Shown: one piece after another, positions 33,156 through 41,832 of the stretch | Position numbering within the stretch: position 1 is the first letter of the stretch | Layout of the letters: every line of letters begins with the position of its first letter | Assembly (NCBI GenBank): GCA_036378155.1 | Contig: DASUXA010000040.1 | Coordinates: forward strand, 1 to 64,000 | DNA length: 64,000 nucleotides | Source of the DNA: DASUXA01 sp036378155 | Lineage (GTDB): Bacteria > Actinomycetota > Actinomycetes > Mycobacteriales > Micromonosporaceae | Direction of reading: 5' to 3' | The notes under the pieces: model-generated | Told to the model about the DNA's origin: nothing | The model's input: only the letters and a program-made list of their open reading frames with translations | Database searches by the model: none | Made by a program: the position numbers and the translations under genes

Positions 33156-34565
33156 CTACTCGGTGTGCGGCGCGCCGCCGCTTGCTGTGCCGGGTCCCAC
33201 CCACACCGTCTTGAGGTTGCAGAACTCGCGGATGCCGTGCGCGGACAGTTCCCGTCCGTACCCGGAGTTCTTCACCCCGCCGAACGGCAGCGACGGGTAC
33301 GACGTGGTCATCCCGTTCACGAACACCATGCCGGCGTCCAGATCGTCGACGAAGCGGCGCTGCTCGTCCGGATCGGTGGTCCAGGCGTTGGAGCCGAGTC
33401 CGAAGTCGCAGTCGTTGGCGATCGCGATCGCCTCGTCGTACGACGACACCCGGTACAGCCCGGCGACCGGCCCGAACACCTCCTCGTGCCACATGCGCAT
33501 GTCCGGAGTCAGGTCCGCGACCACCGTCGGCGGGTACCACCAGCCCGCCCGGTCCGGCACCCGTCCCCCGCACAGCACCCGGGCGCCCTTGGCGACCGCG
33601 TCGGCGACCTGCTCGTGTACCCCGTCGCGACCGGATTCCAAGGCGAGCGGCCCGACGTCGGTACCGTCGGCGGTCGGGTCACCGACCGACAGCCGCGACA
33701 TCCTCGCCACGAACGCCTCGGCGAACGCGTCGTACACGTCGGCGTGCACGATGAACCGCTTCGCGGCGATACACGACTGACCGTTGTTCTGGCAGCGCGC
33801 CACGGTCGCCACGTCCGCCGCCGCCTCGACGTCCGCCGACGGCATCACCACGAACGGGTCGCTGCCGCCCAGTTCCAGGACGGTCTTCTTCAACTCCCGT
33901 CCGGCGATCGCCGCCACCGCGCGACCCGCCTGCTCGCTGCCGGTCAGCGTCGCGGCCCGTACCCGGCGGTCGGTGAGCACCCGCTCGACCTTGTCCGAAC
34001 CGATCAGCAGGGTCTGGAACGCGCCGGACGGGAAGCCCACGCGGCGGAACAGGTCCTCCAGGTACAGCGCCGTCTGCGGCACGTTCGACGCGTGCTTGAG
34101 CAGCCCCACGTTGCCCGCCATCAGAGCGGGCGCGGCGAACCGCATCGCCTGCCAGAGCGGGAAGTTCCACGGCATGACCGCGAGCACCGGACCGAGCGGC
34201 TGGTACCGGGCGTAGGCGCGGACCGCGCCCACGGCGCCCGCGTCGGACGGTTCGTCGGCCAGGAACGACTCGGCGTGCTCGGCGTAGTACCGGCAGGCGT
34301 TGGCGCACTTGCTCACCTCCGCCTTCGCCGACGCCAACGTCTTGCCCATCTCCGTGGTCATCAGCGCGGCCAGGTCGTCACGGTCGCCGTCGAGGAGGTC
34401 CGCGGCGCGGCGCATCCACTCGCCGCGCTGGGCGAACGAGGTGTCGCGCAGCGCCCGGAACCCGTCGACCGCTCGGCTGATGCAGGCGTCGACCTGCTCG
34501 TCCGGCATCGCGTCGAAGGTCTTGACCACCTGCCCGGTCGCCGGGTTGGTCGTCGTGATCGCCAT
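33156..34565 (-). CDS. Succinate-semialdehyde dehydrogenase (NAD(P)-dependent)
   Basis: 469 aa aldehyde dehydrogenase of the GabD/YneI group. Catalytic Cys265 in NNGQSCIAAKRF and general base Glu231 in LELGGSDPFV are present, with PWNFPLWQAMRFAAPALMAGN forming the cofactor site. Residues around the start (AITTTNPATGQVVKTF) and SKCANACRYYAEHA fit the short GabD1-like class. It would oxidise succinate semialdehyde to succinate, feeding the TCA cycle. GGAGG precedes ATG 34565. Substrate is inferred from subfamily resemblance. Confidence 0.92.
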   Translation of the reverse strand: MAITTTNPATGQVVKTFDAMPDEQVDACISRAVDGFRALRDTSFAQRGEWMRRAADLLDGDRDDLAALMTTEMGKTLASAKAEVSKCANACRYYAEHAESFLADEPSDAGAVGAVRAYARYQPLGPVLAVMPWNFPLWQAMRFAAPALMAGNVGLLKHASNVPQTALYLEDLFRRVGFPSGAFQTLLIGSDKVERVLTDRRVRAATLTGSEQAGRAVAAIAGRELKKTVLELGGSDPFVVMPSADVEAAADVATVARCQNNGQSCIAAKRFIVHADVYDAFAEAFVARMSRLSVGDPTADGTDVGPLALESGRDGVHEQVADAVAKGARVLCGGRVPDRAGWWYPPTVVADLTPDMRMWHEEVFGPVAGLYRVSSYDEAIAIANDCDFGLGSNAWTTDPDEQRRFVDDLDAGMVFVNGMTTSYPSLPFGGVKNSGYGRELSAHGIREFCNLKTVWVGPGTASGGAPHTE

Positions 34566-34678
34566 CGTGCCCTCCGTCCTGCCGCGCTCGCGCCGACGCC
34601 GTCGAGGTTATGCGAGATCCATCCACGGCTACCCGGGCGGGCGGGCGGACAAACCGGCGCTGGTGGCAGGCTGTGCGG

Positions 34679-35587
34679 GTGAGACGCGCCCGCACCCGCC
34701 GGCTCGTGACGACCGTTGCGCTGCTCGCCGCGTCGGCGCTGGTCGCGTCGTGTACCGGGGGACCGTCGCCACCCGCCCCGATCGGCGCCGGCACGCCGTC
34801 GCCGGATGCGACCGGGCCGGGCGGCGCCCGACCGGTACCGCGCGCCGAGCACGTCGTGGTCGTGGTCCTCGAGAACCGCGCCGCGACCCAGGTCATCGGC
34901 GATCCACAGGCGCCGTGGCTGAACGGGCTCGCCGCCCGCGGTGCCCTGTTCACCGACGCGCACGCGGTGACCCATCCCAGCCAGCCGAACTACCTGGCGC
35001 TGTTCTCCGGCGACACACACGGCGTCATCGACGACCACTGCCCGGTGTCGCTGTCCGGACCGACGCTCGCCGGGCAGCTACGCACGGCGGGGGGCTCGTT
35101 CGTCGGGTACTCCGAGGGGCTGCCCGAGCCCGGCTACACCGGCTGCTCCGCCGGGCGGTACGCCCGCAAGCACGCCCCGTGGGTCGACTTTCCGGACCTC
35201 GGCAGCGCCGTCGACCAGCCGCTGACCGCGCTGCCCCGCGACTTCGCGGCGCTGCCCACGGTCGCGTTCGTGATCCCGGACCTGTGCCACGACATGCACG
35301 ACTGCTCCGTGGCGACGGGCGACGCGTGGCTGCGCGACCACCTCGACGGGTACCTGACCTGGGCGGCGAGCCACCGGTCGGTGCTGGTCGTGACGTTCGA
35401 CGAGGACGACAGGGACCACGGCAACCACATCGCGACGATCGTGGCGGGCGCGCGCGTGGTCCCCGGCAGGTACGGCGACCCGGTGGACCACTACCGGCTG
35501 CTGCGCACCGTCGAGGCGCTGTGCGGGCTGGGCGGTATCGGCGAGGCGACGCGACGAACGCCGGTGACCGACATCTGGATCGGCTGA
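34679..35587 (+). CDS. Lipoprotein phosphoesterase (acid phosphatase/phospholipase C-like)
   Basis: 302 aa. A basic N-terminus and hydrophobic core end in a lipobox, ASALVASC, so it should be a lipoprotein facing the outside. The phosphoesterase domain shows HVVVVVLENRAATQVIG, the Ser/Thr-containing HAVTHPSQPNYLALFSGDTHGV, PDLCHDMHDCS and VTFDEDDRDHGNH, matching the metal ligands of the AcpA/PLC family. GTG 34679 is chosen to give MRRARTRRLVTT; ATG 34610 is less likely. Its last 97 bp overlap the convergent rhomboid-like gene. Confidence 0.88.
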   Translation: MRRARTRRLVTTVALLAASALVASCTGGPSPPAPIGAGTPSPDATGPGGARPVPRAEHVVVVVLENRAATQVIGDPQAPWLNGLAARGALFTDAHAVTHPSQPNYLALFSGDTHGVIDDHCPVSLSGPTLAGQLRTAGGSFVGYSEGLPEPGYTGCSAGRYARKHAPWVDFPDLGSAVDQPLTALPRDFAALPTVAFVIPDLCHDMHDCSVATGDAWLRDHLDGYLTWAASHRSVLVVTFDEDDRDHGNHIATIVAGARVVPGRYGDPVDHYRLLRTVEALCGLGGIGEATRRTPVTDIWIG

Positions 35588-36288
35588 GCGCGGCGGCGAG
35601 CCGCGCGGATCTGCCGCGCCAGCTGCCCCGCCGCGGCGAGCAGCGCGCCGACGAGGACGCCGACCAGGTGCTCACGCTGGGTGGCGCCGTGCAGCGTGGC
35701 GCTCTCGACGACCTGGTACCCGACCAGTACCAGCGCGAGCCAGGTGACCCGGCGGCTGACCGCCAGGTACGCCAGCAGCGCCAGCACCGCCGCCGACGGC
35801 CCCGCGTCCGGATAGTGCAGGTACCACCGGCTGAGCCCGACCGGCGTGCCCAACCAGATCCACAGCCGTACCGACAGCGTGGCCGCGGCGTGCCCGGCGA
35901 AGCTGACCAGCACGGTACGTCGCGTGCCGAGTGCCGCCTGCGCGGCGGCGAACACCACGCCGACCTGGAGTACCGCGAACCAGAACGGCAGCAGGCTGGC
36001 GGGGGCGAAGATCGACAGCGGGAGCCTGGCGAGCAGTACCGGCAGCGGCAGGTAGTCCTCGACGACCGCGATGTGCCGGACCACGACCTCCCCGGACCGG
36101 GTGCGCGCCAGCAGGGCGAACAGCACCACGAGCGCCGCCCCGGCAGCCCCCAGCCACAGCTGCGACCAGCGACGCCGTCGCAGCGCCCGACCGAACGGAC
36201 CCAGCAGGCGGTCCACCTGGGCGGTCAACGCGACGCCGACGGCGCGACCCCCCGGGCCGCGTACTGCCGTCGGCGACCGTGCTGCCAT
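35491..36288 (-). CDS. Rhomboid-like multi-pass membrane protein
   Basis: 265 aa with five or six TM helices. FWFAVLQVGVVFAAAQAALG, SFAGHAAATLSVRLWIW, HYPDAGPSAAVLALLAYLA and REHLVGVLVGALLAA recall rhomboid-like proteins, with the segment DAGPSA standing where the GxSx nucleophile would be and a later His. Protease activity is uncertain. ATG 36288 follows AGAAGG-like sequence. The final 32 residues are low complexity and encoded antisense to the phosphoesterase, suggesting an extension after loss of an older stop. Confidence 0.62.
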   Translation of the reverse strand: MAARSPTAVRGPGGRAVGVALTAQVDRLLGPFGRALRRRRWSQLWLGAAGAALVVLFALLARTRSGEVVVRHIAVVEDYLPLPVLLARLPLSIFAPASLLPFWFAVLQVGVVFAAAQAALGTRRTVLVSFAGHAAATLSVRLWIWLGTPVGLSRWYLHYPDAGPSAAVLALLAYLAVSRRVTWLALVLVGYQVVESATLHGATQREHLVGVLVGALLAAAGQLARQIRAARRRAQPIQMSVTGVRRVASPIPPSPHSASTVRSSR

Positions 36289-36403
36289 GCCGCCCGCCTT
36301 CTGATCACGATCCGTTACCGACCATTGTTGCCCAGTCAGCGCGCCGCGGAGGTGAGATGCTCAGGGAAACGCCGGGTGCCGGCGGCTGGCGAGAGGGGGC
36401 GGC

Positions 36404-37141
36404 GTGCGGGTCGGGCTGTTTCTGACGTGCTTCAACGACACGCTGTTCCCGCAGGTGGGCCGGGCCACGGCGACGGTACTGGAGCGGCTGGGGGTGAGCG
36501 TCGACTTCCCGGTCGCGCAGACCTGCTGCGGGCAGATGCACTTCAATTCCGGGTACCGGGCGGAATGCGTACCCATGGTCGACCGGTTCACCCGCGCCTT
36601 CGAGTCGTACGACGCGATCGTCACCCCGTCCGCCTCGTGCGCGGCGATGGTGCGCCACTACCACCCGACCGTGGCCGGTATCGCCGGCGGCGACCTGCCG
36701 GCGCGCGTGGAGCACACGCTGCCCCGGGTGTACGAGTTGACCGAGTTCCTCACCGACGTGCTCGGCGTGACCGACGTCGGCGCGTCGTTCCCGTACCCGG
36801 TCGCGTTCCACCCGACCTGCCACTCGCTGCGCCTGCTGCACGTCGGCGACCGCCCCCAGCGGCTGCTGCGCGAGGTGCGCGGGCTGACCCTGGTCGACCT
36901 GCCGCGCGCCCGGTCGTGCTGCGGATTCGGCGGTACGTTCGCGGTGAAGAACCCGGACACCTCGGTGGCGATGGGCGACGACAAGGTCCGCGACGTGCTG
37001 TCCACCGACGCCCCGGTGCTCACCGCCGTGGACACGTCGTGCCTGATGCACATCGGCGGGCGGCTGTCCCGGCTCGGCGCGAAGGTACGGGTGATGCACC
37101 TCGCCGAGATCCTGACGCACACCGACGGGAGGTCGTCATGA
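36404..37141 (+). CDS. lutA: LutA, (Fe-S)-binding subunit of L-lactate oxidation complex
   Basis: 245 aa with two Cys-rich (CCG) domains: VAQTCCGQMHFNSGY and RARSCCGFGGTFAVKNP, plus TSCLMHIGG near the end, the pattern that binds iron-sulfur clusters in LutA/GlpC/HdrB. With LutB and LutC it would oxidise L-lactate to pyruvate. GTG 36404 follows GAGAGGGGG. The stop overlaps the lutB start as ATGA. No GntR/LutR regulator is adjacent; the upstream 115 bp separates it from a divergent membrane gene. Confidence 0.94.
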   Translation: MRVGLFLTCFNDTLFPQVGRATATVLERLGVSVDFPVAQTCCGQMHFNSGYRAECVPMVDRFTRAFESYDAIVTPSASCAAMVRHYHPTVAGIAGGDLPARVEHTLPRVYELTEFLTDVLGVTDVGASFPYPVAFHPTCHSLRLLHVGDRPQRLLREVRGLTLVDLPRARSCCGFGGTFAVKNPDTSVAMGDDKVRDVLSTDAPVLTAVDTSCLMHIGGRLSRLGAKVRVMHLAEILTHTDGRSS

Positions 37142-38667
37142 GTGTCGAGGCGCCGCGCCGGGCGGGCGGCACAGCGACCGGTACCGGCCGCGCCACGCCG
37201 ACGTTCCTCGGCATGCCGCCGTTCCCCGAGGCGGCCCGCGTCGCGCTCGCGGACCGGCAACTGCGTGCCAACCTCGGCCGCGCCACCACGACCATCCGGG
37301 CGAAACGCGCCCGGGTGGTCGCCGAACGCGACGACTGGGAGGCACTGCGGCGCGCCGGTGAGGCGATCAAGGACGACGTGCTCACCCGGCTGCCGGAGTA
37401 CCTCGAACAACTCGAAGCGGCGGTGACCGCGGCAGGTGGGATCGTGCACTGGGCGCGCGACGCCGCCGAGGCGAACCGGATCGTCACCGGCATCGCCCGT
37501 ACCCACGAGATCGACGAGGTCGTCAAGGTCAAATCGATGGCGACCCAGGAGATCGAACTCAACGAGGCGCTCGCCGAGGCCGGTATCGACGTGTGGGAGA
37601 CCGACCTGGCGGAGTTGATCGTCCAACTCGGCCACGACCTGCCGTCGCACATCCTGGTACCGGCGATCCACCGCAACCGCGCCGAGATCCGCGACATCTT
37701 CGCCGCCGAGATGGGCCTGGTCGGACGTCCCGCCCCGGACAACCTGTCCGACACCCCGACGGACCTCGCGGAGGCGGCCCGACTGCACCTGCGCGAGAAG
37801 TTCCTGCGCGCCCGGATGGCGATCTCCGGCGGCAACTTCGCGGTCGCCGACACCGGCACGATCGTGGTCCTGGAATCCGAGGGCAACGGGCGGATGTGCC
37901 TGACCCTGCCGGACGTCCTGGTCACCGTGCTGGGCATCGAGAAACTCGTACCGACCTGGGCGGATCTCGAGGTGTTCCTGCAGCTGCTGCCCCGCTCGTC
38001 GACCGCGGAGCGGATGAACCCGTACACCTCGACCTGGACCGGCGTGACGCCCGGCGACGGACCGCAGGAGTTCCACCTGGTACTGCTGGACAACGGCCGC
38101 AGCGACACCCTGGCGGACCCGGTGGGGCGGCAGGCGTTGCGGTGCATCCGCTGCTCGGCGTGCCTGAACGTGTGTCCGGTGTACGAGCGGACCGGCGGGC
38201 GGGCGTACGGGTCGGTGTACCCGGGACCGATCGGCGCGATCCTCACCCCGCAACTGCGCGGCATCAACCAGCACCCGGTCGACGAGCAGACCTCGTCGCT
38301 GCCGTACGCGTCGTCGCTGTGCGGGGCGTGTTTCGAGGTGTGCCCGGTCCGCATCGACATCCCCCGCGTCCTGGTCGAACTGCGCGCGAAAGTGGTGGAC
38401 CACAAGCGGGCGACCCACCGGGTGCCGACGCCGGAGCAGGCGGTCATGGCCGCCGCCGCCTGGACGTTCGACGACCCGCGCCGGCTGTCGCTGGCGCAGA
38501 AGGCGGGCGGCTGGGCGGGGCGGCTGGTCGGGCGGGGTGGACGGCTGCGCCGCCTGCCCGGGCCCGGCTGGATCTCCGCCTGGTTCGGCGCGCGGGACCT
38601 CGTCGCCCCGCCGACCGAGTCGTTCCGCGCCTGGTGGCGCTCGCGTACCCGGCGGAGCGGATCATGA
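37138..38667 (+). CDS. lutB: LutB, ferredoxin-like iron-sulfur subunit of L-lactate oxidation
   Basis: 509 aa. The N-terminal LUD domain (residues about 65-300; SGGNFAVADTGTIVVLESEGN) is followed by two 4Fe-4S motifs, CIRCSACLNVCPVYERTGG and LCGACFEVCPVRIDIPRV, and a C-terminal DUF3390-like tail (FDDPRRLSLAQKAGGWAGRL). This is the full LutB architecture. GGAGG precedes ATG 37138, which overlaps the lutA stop; its own stop overlaps the lutC start, again as ATGA, so the three genes are strictly coupled. Confidence 0.95.
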   Translation: MSVEAPRRAGGTATGTGRATPTFLGMPPFPEAARVALADRQLRANLGRATTTIRAKRARVVAERDDWEALRRAGEAIKDDVLTRLPEYLEQLEAAVTAAGGIVHWARDAAEANRIVTGIARTHEIDEVVKVKSMATQEIELNEALAEAGIDVWETDLAELIVQLGHDLPSHILVPAIHRNRAEIRDIFAAEMGLVGRPAPDNLSDTPTDLAEAARLHLREKFLRARMAISGGNFAVADTGTIVVLESEGNGRMCLTLPDVLVTVLGIEKLVPTWADLEVFLQLLPRSSTAERMNPYTSTWTGVTPGDGPQEFHLVLLDNGRSDTLADPVGRQALRCIRCSACLNVCPVYERTGGRAYGSVYPGPIGAILTPQLRGINQHPVDEQTSSLPYASSLCGACFEVCPVRIDIPRVLVELRAKVVDHKRATHRVPTPEQAVMAAAAWTFDDPRRLSLAQKAGGWAGRLVGRGGRLRRLPGPGWISAWFGARDLVAPPTESFRAWWRSRTRRSGS

Positions 38668-39284
38668 GCGCCCGCGAGGAGGTGTTGGCGCGGGTGCGCG
38701 CCGCGCTCGCCGACCGGCCCGTCCCGCCGGCGGTACCGCGCGAGTACCGACGCTCCGCCGCACCCGGCGACGCGGACGTCGTCGACCTGTTCGTGGAGCG
38801 GGCCGCCGACTATCGGGCGACGGTGACCAGGGTGAGTCCGGACGGCGTGTCCGACGCGGTCGCCGCTGCGCTGGCCGGACGCGGGGCGCGCCGGGTGGCG
38901 GTACCGGACGGGGTACCGGCGGACTGGATCGCCGGTGCGGACGTCGACGCGGTCCGCGACCAGCCGCCGTTGACCGTCGCCGAACTGGACCGGTTGGACG
39001 GCGTCGTCACCGGCTGCGCCGTCGCGATCGCCGAACCGGGAACGATCGTGCTCGACGGCGGGTCGGGTCAGGGACGGCGGGCGTTGACGCTGCTGCCGGA
39101 CTACCACCTGTGCGTGGTGCGGGTCGACCAGATCGTGGCGACGGTACCGGAGGCGCTCGGTCGGCTCGACCCGCGCCGTCCGCAGACCTGGATCAGCGGG
39201 CCGTCGGCGACCAGCGACATCGAACTCGACCGGGTCGAGGGCGTACACGGCCCGCGCACGCTGCACATCCTCGTCGTCGGCTGA
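38664..39284 (+). CDS. lutC: LutC, LUD-domain subunit of L-lactate oxidation
   Basis: 206 aa LUD domain protein. VVTGCAVAIAEPGTIVLDGG and YHLCVVRVDQIVATVPEAL, then SGPSATSDIELDRVEGVHGP, are the LutC signature. ATG 38664 lies in the ATGA overlap with lutB. The last four codons and the stop belong to a 21-bp unit repeated once more beyond the stop. A strong terminator hairpin follows at 39362. Confidence 0.94.
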   Translation: MSAREEVLARVRAALADRPVPPAVPREYRRSAAPGDADVVDLFVERAADYRATVTRVSPDGVSDAVAAALAGRGARRVAVPDGVPADWIAGADVDAVRDQPPLTVAELDRLDGVVTGCAVAIAEPGTIVLDGGSGQGRRALTLLPDYHLCVVRVDQIVATVPEALGRLDPRRPQTWISGPSATSDIELDRVEGVHGPRTLHILVVG

Positions 39285-39313
39285 CCGCGGCGCGTCGTCG
39301 GCTGACCGCGGCG
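39272..39313 (+). repeat. 21-bp duplication across the lutC stop codon
   Basis: CGTCGTCGGCTGACCGCGGC plus G occurs at 39272 and again at 39293 exactly. The first copy contains the lutC stop (TGA 39282-39284); the second is untranslated. Confidence 0.85.
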
Positions 39314-39361
39314 CGCCGACGCGGGTCCGACGGAGCCGGATCGAGGTGTACCGGCTCAGCG

Positions 39362-39401
39362 GTACAACGCTGGTGATGTGGCTACATCACCAGCGTTGTA
39401 C
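39362..39401 (+). terminator. Terminator hairpin of the lut operon
   Basis: Perfect 18-bp stem (39362-39379 with 39384-39401) and GGCT loop, 77 bp past the lutC stop. Low-GC for this genome but with a long uninterrupted stem. Confidence 0.85.
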
Positions 39402-39412
39402 ACCGTGAGGGG

Positions 39413-39450
39413 CACGTGCCGACTCACGCCACGTGCCGACTCACGCCACG
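39413..39450. repeat. 17-bp tandem repeat between terminators
   Basis: CACGTGCCGACTCACGC is present twice in tandem (39413, 39430) and begins a third time at 39447. It lies between the lut terminator and the hairpin of the convergent gene. Confidence 0.8.
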
Positions 39451-39464
39451 TCGACCACATCCAG

Positions 39465-39491
39465 GTGTCGTGAGCCAACGGCTCACGACAC
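39465..39491 (-). terminator. Hairpin overlapping the stop of the secreted jelly-roll protein
   Basis: Perfect 12-bp stem GTGTCGTGAGCC / GGCTCACGACAC with AAC loop. It contains the stop codon region (39483-39485) of the minus-strand gene and would terminate it. Confidence 0.65.
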
Positions 39492-40622
39492 GTTGACCGC
39501 GGTGTCGTCGATGACGAACGAGGTCTGCAGCATCGAGTCCTCGGTACCGGTGAACTTCAGGGTCACCGTCTGCCCGGCGTACGAGGCGAGGCTGAACGAC
39601 TTCTGGGTGTACCCGGAGTTGTGGTTGAGGTTGGAGTAGGTCGCCAGGGTCGCCAGCACCGAGCCGCTGGAGTTGAGCACCTGCACCTTCAGCGTGTCGT
39701 ACGCGCTGGACGTGGTGGTCTCCGCCGTGTCGATGTGCAGGTAGAAGCTGAACGTGTACGTGGTGCACCCGGACGGCAAGCTCACCGCCTGCGACAGCGT
39801 GTCGGTGTGGCTGCTGCCGTACCCGTCGAGCCACGCGTACCACGACCCGGAGTGCGGCGATTCGCCCGACGAACTGGTGATCACACCACTGCTCGCGGAC
39901 CAGACGGTGTTGCCCGACTCGAAGCCGGGGTTGCCGAGCTTCTGCCCCGACCCGGAACAGCCGCCGCCGCCCGACCCGAACTGGACGTCGAGGACGGCGT
40001 GCAGTTCGATGCCGTTCGGCGCGACGCCGGTCTGACCGTGCTGGAAGTCGAAGAACCCGACGCCGGTCACGGTGACCGGGACGTTCGCCGTCTGGAAACT
40101 GCCCGTCGGGGTGTACTTCGCGTCGAACTCGCCGCGCGCCGTCCTGATCCCGCTCAGCAGTGGACTGCCGGCGCCGACGCACGACGGGTCCGGGATCTCC
40201 GCGATCATGGTGCGCCCGGAGCTGTCCTTGAGCACCAGGTGGTAGTCCGAGTCGGACTCCAGCTTGTACTCGGTCAAGGTGACCTGGAGCCGGAAGACGG
40301 TGGTCTCGGTCGGCTTGATCCGGTTGTTGTCCGGCAGCGAACTCGGCGTGGGCAGCCCGGTCAGGTACGAGATCGTGGTCGAGGTGACCGACGACAGGTT
40401 GATCAGACCGGCGTCGGCGTCGGTGCCGGTCTTCACCGACCACCGCTCCACCCCGCAACTGCCGGTGGTGGAGTACGGGTTGAAGGTGACCGCTTCGGTC
40501 TCCTCCTCGTCCGGCTGCGCGCCGTGGCGCATCGCCGCGCCGACCGCGGTGGCGCTGGCTACCACCGCCAGGAACGCGGCGACCAGGATGGTGGCGAGGT
40601 TGAAGAAGCGTCTGTGCCGCAT
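39483..40622 (-). CDS. Secreted protein with C-terminal jelly-roll (peptidase-associated type) domain
   Basis: 379 aa. An N-terminal signal/anchor (FNLATILVAAFLAVVASATA) precedes a Thr/Ser-rich extracellular protein. Residues about 35-220 are an unrecognised beta-rich domain (LTEYKLESDSDYHLVLKDSS). After a GSGGGGCSGSG hinge, the last 150 residues (NPGFESGNTVWSASSG ... YTFSFYLHIDTAETTTSSAY ... TLKFTGTEDSMLQTSFVIDD) match a beta-sandwich often fused to actinobacterial secreted peptidases. No catalytic domain is seen, so a binding role is likely. GGAGG precedes ATG 40622. Confidence 0.78.
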   Translation of the reverse strand: MRHRRFFNLATILVAAFLAVVASATAVGAAMRHGAQPDEEETEAVTFNPYSTTGSCGVERWSVKTGTDADAGLINLSSVTSTTISYLTGLPTPSSLPDNNRIKPTETTVFRLQVTLTEYKLESDSDYHLVLKDSSGRTMIAEIPDPSCVGAGSPLLSGIRTARGEFDAKYTPTGSFQTANVPVTVTGVGFFDFQHGQTGVAPNGIELHAVLDVQFGSGGGGCSGSGQKLGNPGFESGNTVWSASSGVITSSSGESPHSGSWYAWLDGYGSSHTDTLSQAVSLPSGCTTYTFSFYLHIDTAETTTSSAYDTLKVQVLNSSGSVLATLATYSNLNHNSGYTQKSFSLASYAGQTVTLKFTGTEDSMLQTSFVIDDTAVNVS

Positions 40623-40832
40623 CGGGCCTCCAGAAGCTCGGGCCGCCGGATTCAGGGGTAGGTCGGCGGCGCGGGACGCCGATGCGACGCACACGACCGC
40701 GTCGCGGAGCCGCCGCCGCGCACATTAATAGCCATCTGTCGATTTGGACAGTGCGCTCTTGACAACGTCGCGGCACCGGGGTCGGTCGGGCCGCGCGCGT
40801 GCCGTTCACGCGCCGTCGGCGCGGATCCGGCA

Positions 40833-40838
40833 TATGTT
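40833..40838 (+). promoter_or_regulatory. -10 element of a leaderless promoter (corA-like)
   Basis: TATGTT followed by 7 nt and ATG 40846. It makes the downstream ATG the start rather than the ATG at 40834 inside the hexamer. Confidence 0.6.
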
Positions 40839-40845
40839 TGCCGCC

Positions 40846-41817
40846 ATGGCACGAACCCGGCTCTACCGCAGCGGTGTGCTGGAGGCAGAGAACTTCCCGC
40901 TCGCCGAGGTATCCGACCACGTCGCCGACCCGGCCGCCACGGTCTGGATCGACGTCTGTTCACCTGATCAGCGTGAGCTGACCGAGATCAGCGCGGAACT
41001 CGGTCTGCACGAACTCGCGGTCGAGGACGCTCTCGCCCCGCATGAACGACCCAAGCTGGACCGGTACGACAGCCACCTGTTCCTGACCGCCTACGCGGTG
41101 CGTCTCGACGCGACGACCGGGGCGCTCGCGATCTGCGAGGTCGCCGCGTTCGTGACCCGCAACGCGCTGGTCACGGTACGCAGGACCGACGCGTTCGACA
41201 TCGACGCCGTGGTGGCGCGCTGGGACGCGTCACGCGACCTGGCCAAGTTCGGGGTGGCGTTCCTGCTGCACGGGCTGCTCGACCACGTGGTCGACACCCA
41301 CTTCGACGCGGTCCAGGCGTTGGACCAGGAGATGGAGGCGCTGGAGGACGGGCTGTTCGTCGACCGGCCGCAGGAGCGCGAGACCCAGCGGCGCACCTTC
41401 GCGCTGCGCAAGAGCCTGGTGACCCTGCGCCGGGTGGTCCTGCCGATGCGCGAGGTGGTCAACGCGCTGCTGCGCCGCGACCTGCGCGTCGTCGACCCCG
41501 ACATGCAGCCGTACTTCCAGGACGTGTACGACCACGTGCTGCGCGCCACCGAGTGGACCGAGTCGCTGCGCGACCTGGTCACCACCATTCTGGAGACGCA
41601 TCTGACGGTACGCGGCAACCGACTCAACGTGATCATGAAGCAGGTCACGAGTTGGGCGGCGATCATCGCGGTACCGACCGCGATCACCGGCTTCTACGGG
41701 CAGAACGTGCCGTACCCCGGGTACGGGCACGCGGTCGGGTTCTGGACGTCGACCGCGGTCATCATCGGACTGTCCGGGCTGCTGTACCTGATCTTCAAAC
41801 GCAAGGAGTGGCTGTGA
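40846..41817 (+). CDS. CorA-family magnesium/divalent metal transporter (GxN variant)
   Basis: 323 aa. The long cytoplasmic domain (SGVLEAENFPLAEVSDHV, AVEDALAPHERPKLDRYDSH) is followed by a stalk helix and two TM helices. The pore-loop signature is GQN (285-287, FYGQNVPYPG) instead of the canonical GMN, as in many actinobacterial 2-TM-GxN proteins. The C-terminus KRKEWL is typical. Pentameric Mg2+ channel activity is expected from the family; the effect of Met-to-Gln is uncertain. ATG 40846 is leaderless behind TATGTT. Confidence 0.92.
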   Translation: MARTRLYRSGVLEAENFPLAEVSDHVADPAATVWIDVCSPDQRELTEISAELGLHELAVEDALAPHERPKLDRYDSHLFLTAYAVRLDATTGALAICEVAAFVTRNALVTVRRTDAFDIDAVVARWDASRDLAKFGVAFLLHGLLDHVVDTHFDAVQALDQEMEALEDGLFVDRPQERETQRRTFALRKSLVTLRRVVLPMREVVNALLRRDLRVVDPDMQPYFQDVYDHVLRATEWTESLRDLVTTILETHLTVRGNRLNVIMKQVTSWAAIIAVPTAITGFYGQNVPYPGYGHAVGFWTSTAVIIGLSGLLYLIFKRKEWL

Positions 41818-41832
41818 CCGCGGGTGCGCCGG

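Noticed and set aside
36289..36403. GntR/LutR operator ahead of lutABC
   Set aside because: No convincing TGGT-N-ACCA-type or other dyad could be found, and no regulator gene adjoins the operon.
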